In this document: piece by piece, positions 63,320 through 64,000 of the stretch
Layout: the number at the start of each line of letters is the position of its first letter
Position numbering within the stretch: the stretch's first letter is position 1
DNA from: Dugong dugon
Taxonomy: Eukaryota; Chordata; Mammalia; Sirenia; Dugongidae
Reading direction: 5' to 3'
Length of the DNA: 64,000 nt
Assembly: GCA_030035585.1 (NCBI GenBank)
Contig: CM057469.1
Location: forward strand, 64,125,501-64,189,500
The notes under the pieces: model-generated
Seen by the model: only the letters and a program-made list of their open reading frames with translations
Database searches by the model: none
Told to the model about the DNA's origin: nothing
Program-made: the position numbers and the translations under genes

Positions 63320-64000
63320 ACTGTTGTCTCTGAGGCATCAAGAAGTTATATTTATTTATTTATTGTATGTTTGTTTACTGCATCATGAATTTTTGTTTTG
63401 TTTTGTTTTGATATATCCAAGTAGGCTGGGCCTTTGTGCTACTCTGGTCTTTAATCTTGCCATGTTGACTCTCTCACCTCTTGTCTATGGTTGGATGGAG
63501 CAGCTACTAGATGTATGAGTCCGGGACTCTGTTCACTGTTCTTGCGAGGCTGCTGAGGATGTAGGTGGCATTTTTGGTGAGGTAATGTATCTCTCCTGCT
63601 GGTGTTTTTGCCCTGGGTGTACTGGATGTTCTCCCGTTTGATGGGCTGGGTGTTGTGTGTATGTTGAGCTGCTTGTTGAATTTTTGGGACAAAAGTGCCT
63701 GGGTCGTCAGTCACTGAGTTTGTGGTGCGGAGACTCTGTCTACAGTCCTGGACAGCAGGGCTGCGTGGGGGTGTTTGGAGCAGGCACGGGTCTCTGATTG
63801 CAGTGAGGGGTGATGGGGGGGGGATGAGGCAAGGGGCTGTTGGCTTCCTACAGGTGCCCAGCTGGAACATGTGCCCCTGTCCGCTACAGCACATAGTAGG
63901 GGAGTACTACAGCTGGTCTTTGGGTGCCCCTTGGCTAGAAGGCTTGGGAGTGCTACTGGTTCTCAGGCCCCTGTCCAGTGTGGCTAGATGGAGTGGTTGG
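63320..64000 (-). promoter_or_regulatory. L1-C 5'UTR (partial)
   Basis: GC-rich sequence upstream of ORF1 on the minus strand, reaching the window edge. The part nearest ORF1 has ttttgttttgttttgatata and gtaggctgggcctttgtgct. Promoter role is inferred from position only. I see no monomer array like that of copy A within this part. Confidence 0.6.

Larger units (their letters stand above)
57530..64000 (-). mobile_element. L1 LINE (copy C), antisense, near full length, leaves window
   Basis: Lacks the last ~400 bp of its 3'UTR (starts at the switch point). It then has the rest of the 3'UTR, ORF2 (~58000-61880), ORF1 (~62300-63300) and a 5'UTR that continues past 64000. It is broken by many frameshifts. 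Its 5'UTR is not homologous by eye to that of copy A. A 113-bp piece of its ORF1 recurs inside its ORF2. Confidence 0.9.

Overview
The window is mammalian nuclear DNA from an afrotherian. The evidence is about thirty copies or fragments of the tRNA-headed AfroSINE family, together with its partner RTE-clade LINE, which shares the same 3' tail. Elephant or another paenungulate is my best guess, but this is inference from the repeat families. I found no host protein-coding exon, rRNA, functional tRNA or CRISPR array. Every open frame I could interpret is a decayed piece of a transposon.

Layout. 1-9.5 kb: MIR relics, two 5'-truncated RTE LINEs (3.8-4.3 and 5.0-7.0 kb) and a run of AfroSINEs. 10.05-12.37 kb: a nearly complete Tigger1 DNA transposon with a broken DDD transposase. 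12.5-14.8 kb: AfroSINEs, an RTE scrap and ancient LTR/L2 pieces. 15.0-16.7 kb: an ERVL-MaLR RNA copy with the form of an L1-made processed pseudogene (R-U5-internal-U3-R, poly(A), 18-bp target duplication). 17-18.75 kb: an ERVL-type LTR and an L2. 20-25 kb: a solo MaLR LTR, local direct and inverted duplications, an RTE tail and a hAT element with its 8-bp target duplication intact. 27.5-34.0 kb: an antisense L1 with two MaLR LTRs inserted, a large in-frame ORF2 deletion and a repeat-built 5'UTR. 34-41.8 kb: mostly unassigned sequence, including a repeat-poor 3 kb block that could hold a conserved regulatory element. 41.9-53.9 kb: old and young L1 tails, AfroSINEs, L2 and MIR. 53.9-64 kb: three antisense L1 segments end to end, the last nearly full length and running off the window.

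How the parts relate. L1 machinery probably made the L1 copies and the MaLR retrocopy; RTE machinery probably moved the AfroSINEs. All seven L1 segments and about four fifths of the AfroSINE pieces lie on the minus strand, as expected if the window were an intron or flank of a plus-strand gene, but nothing in the window shows that gene directly. Assignments come from recognising families by eye; boundaries are approximate unless target-site duplications are given. I see no new gene system here. The most interesting items are transposon rearrangements.
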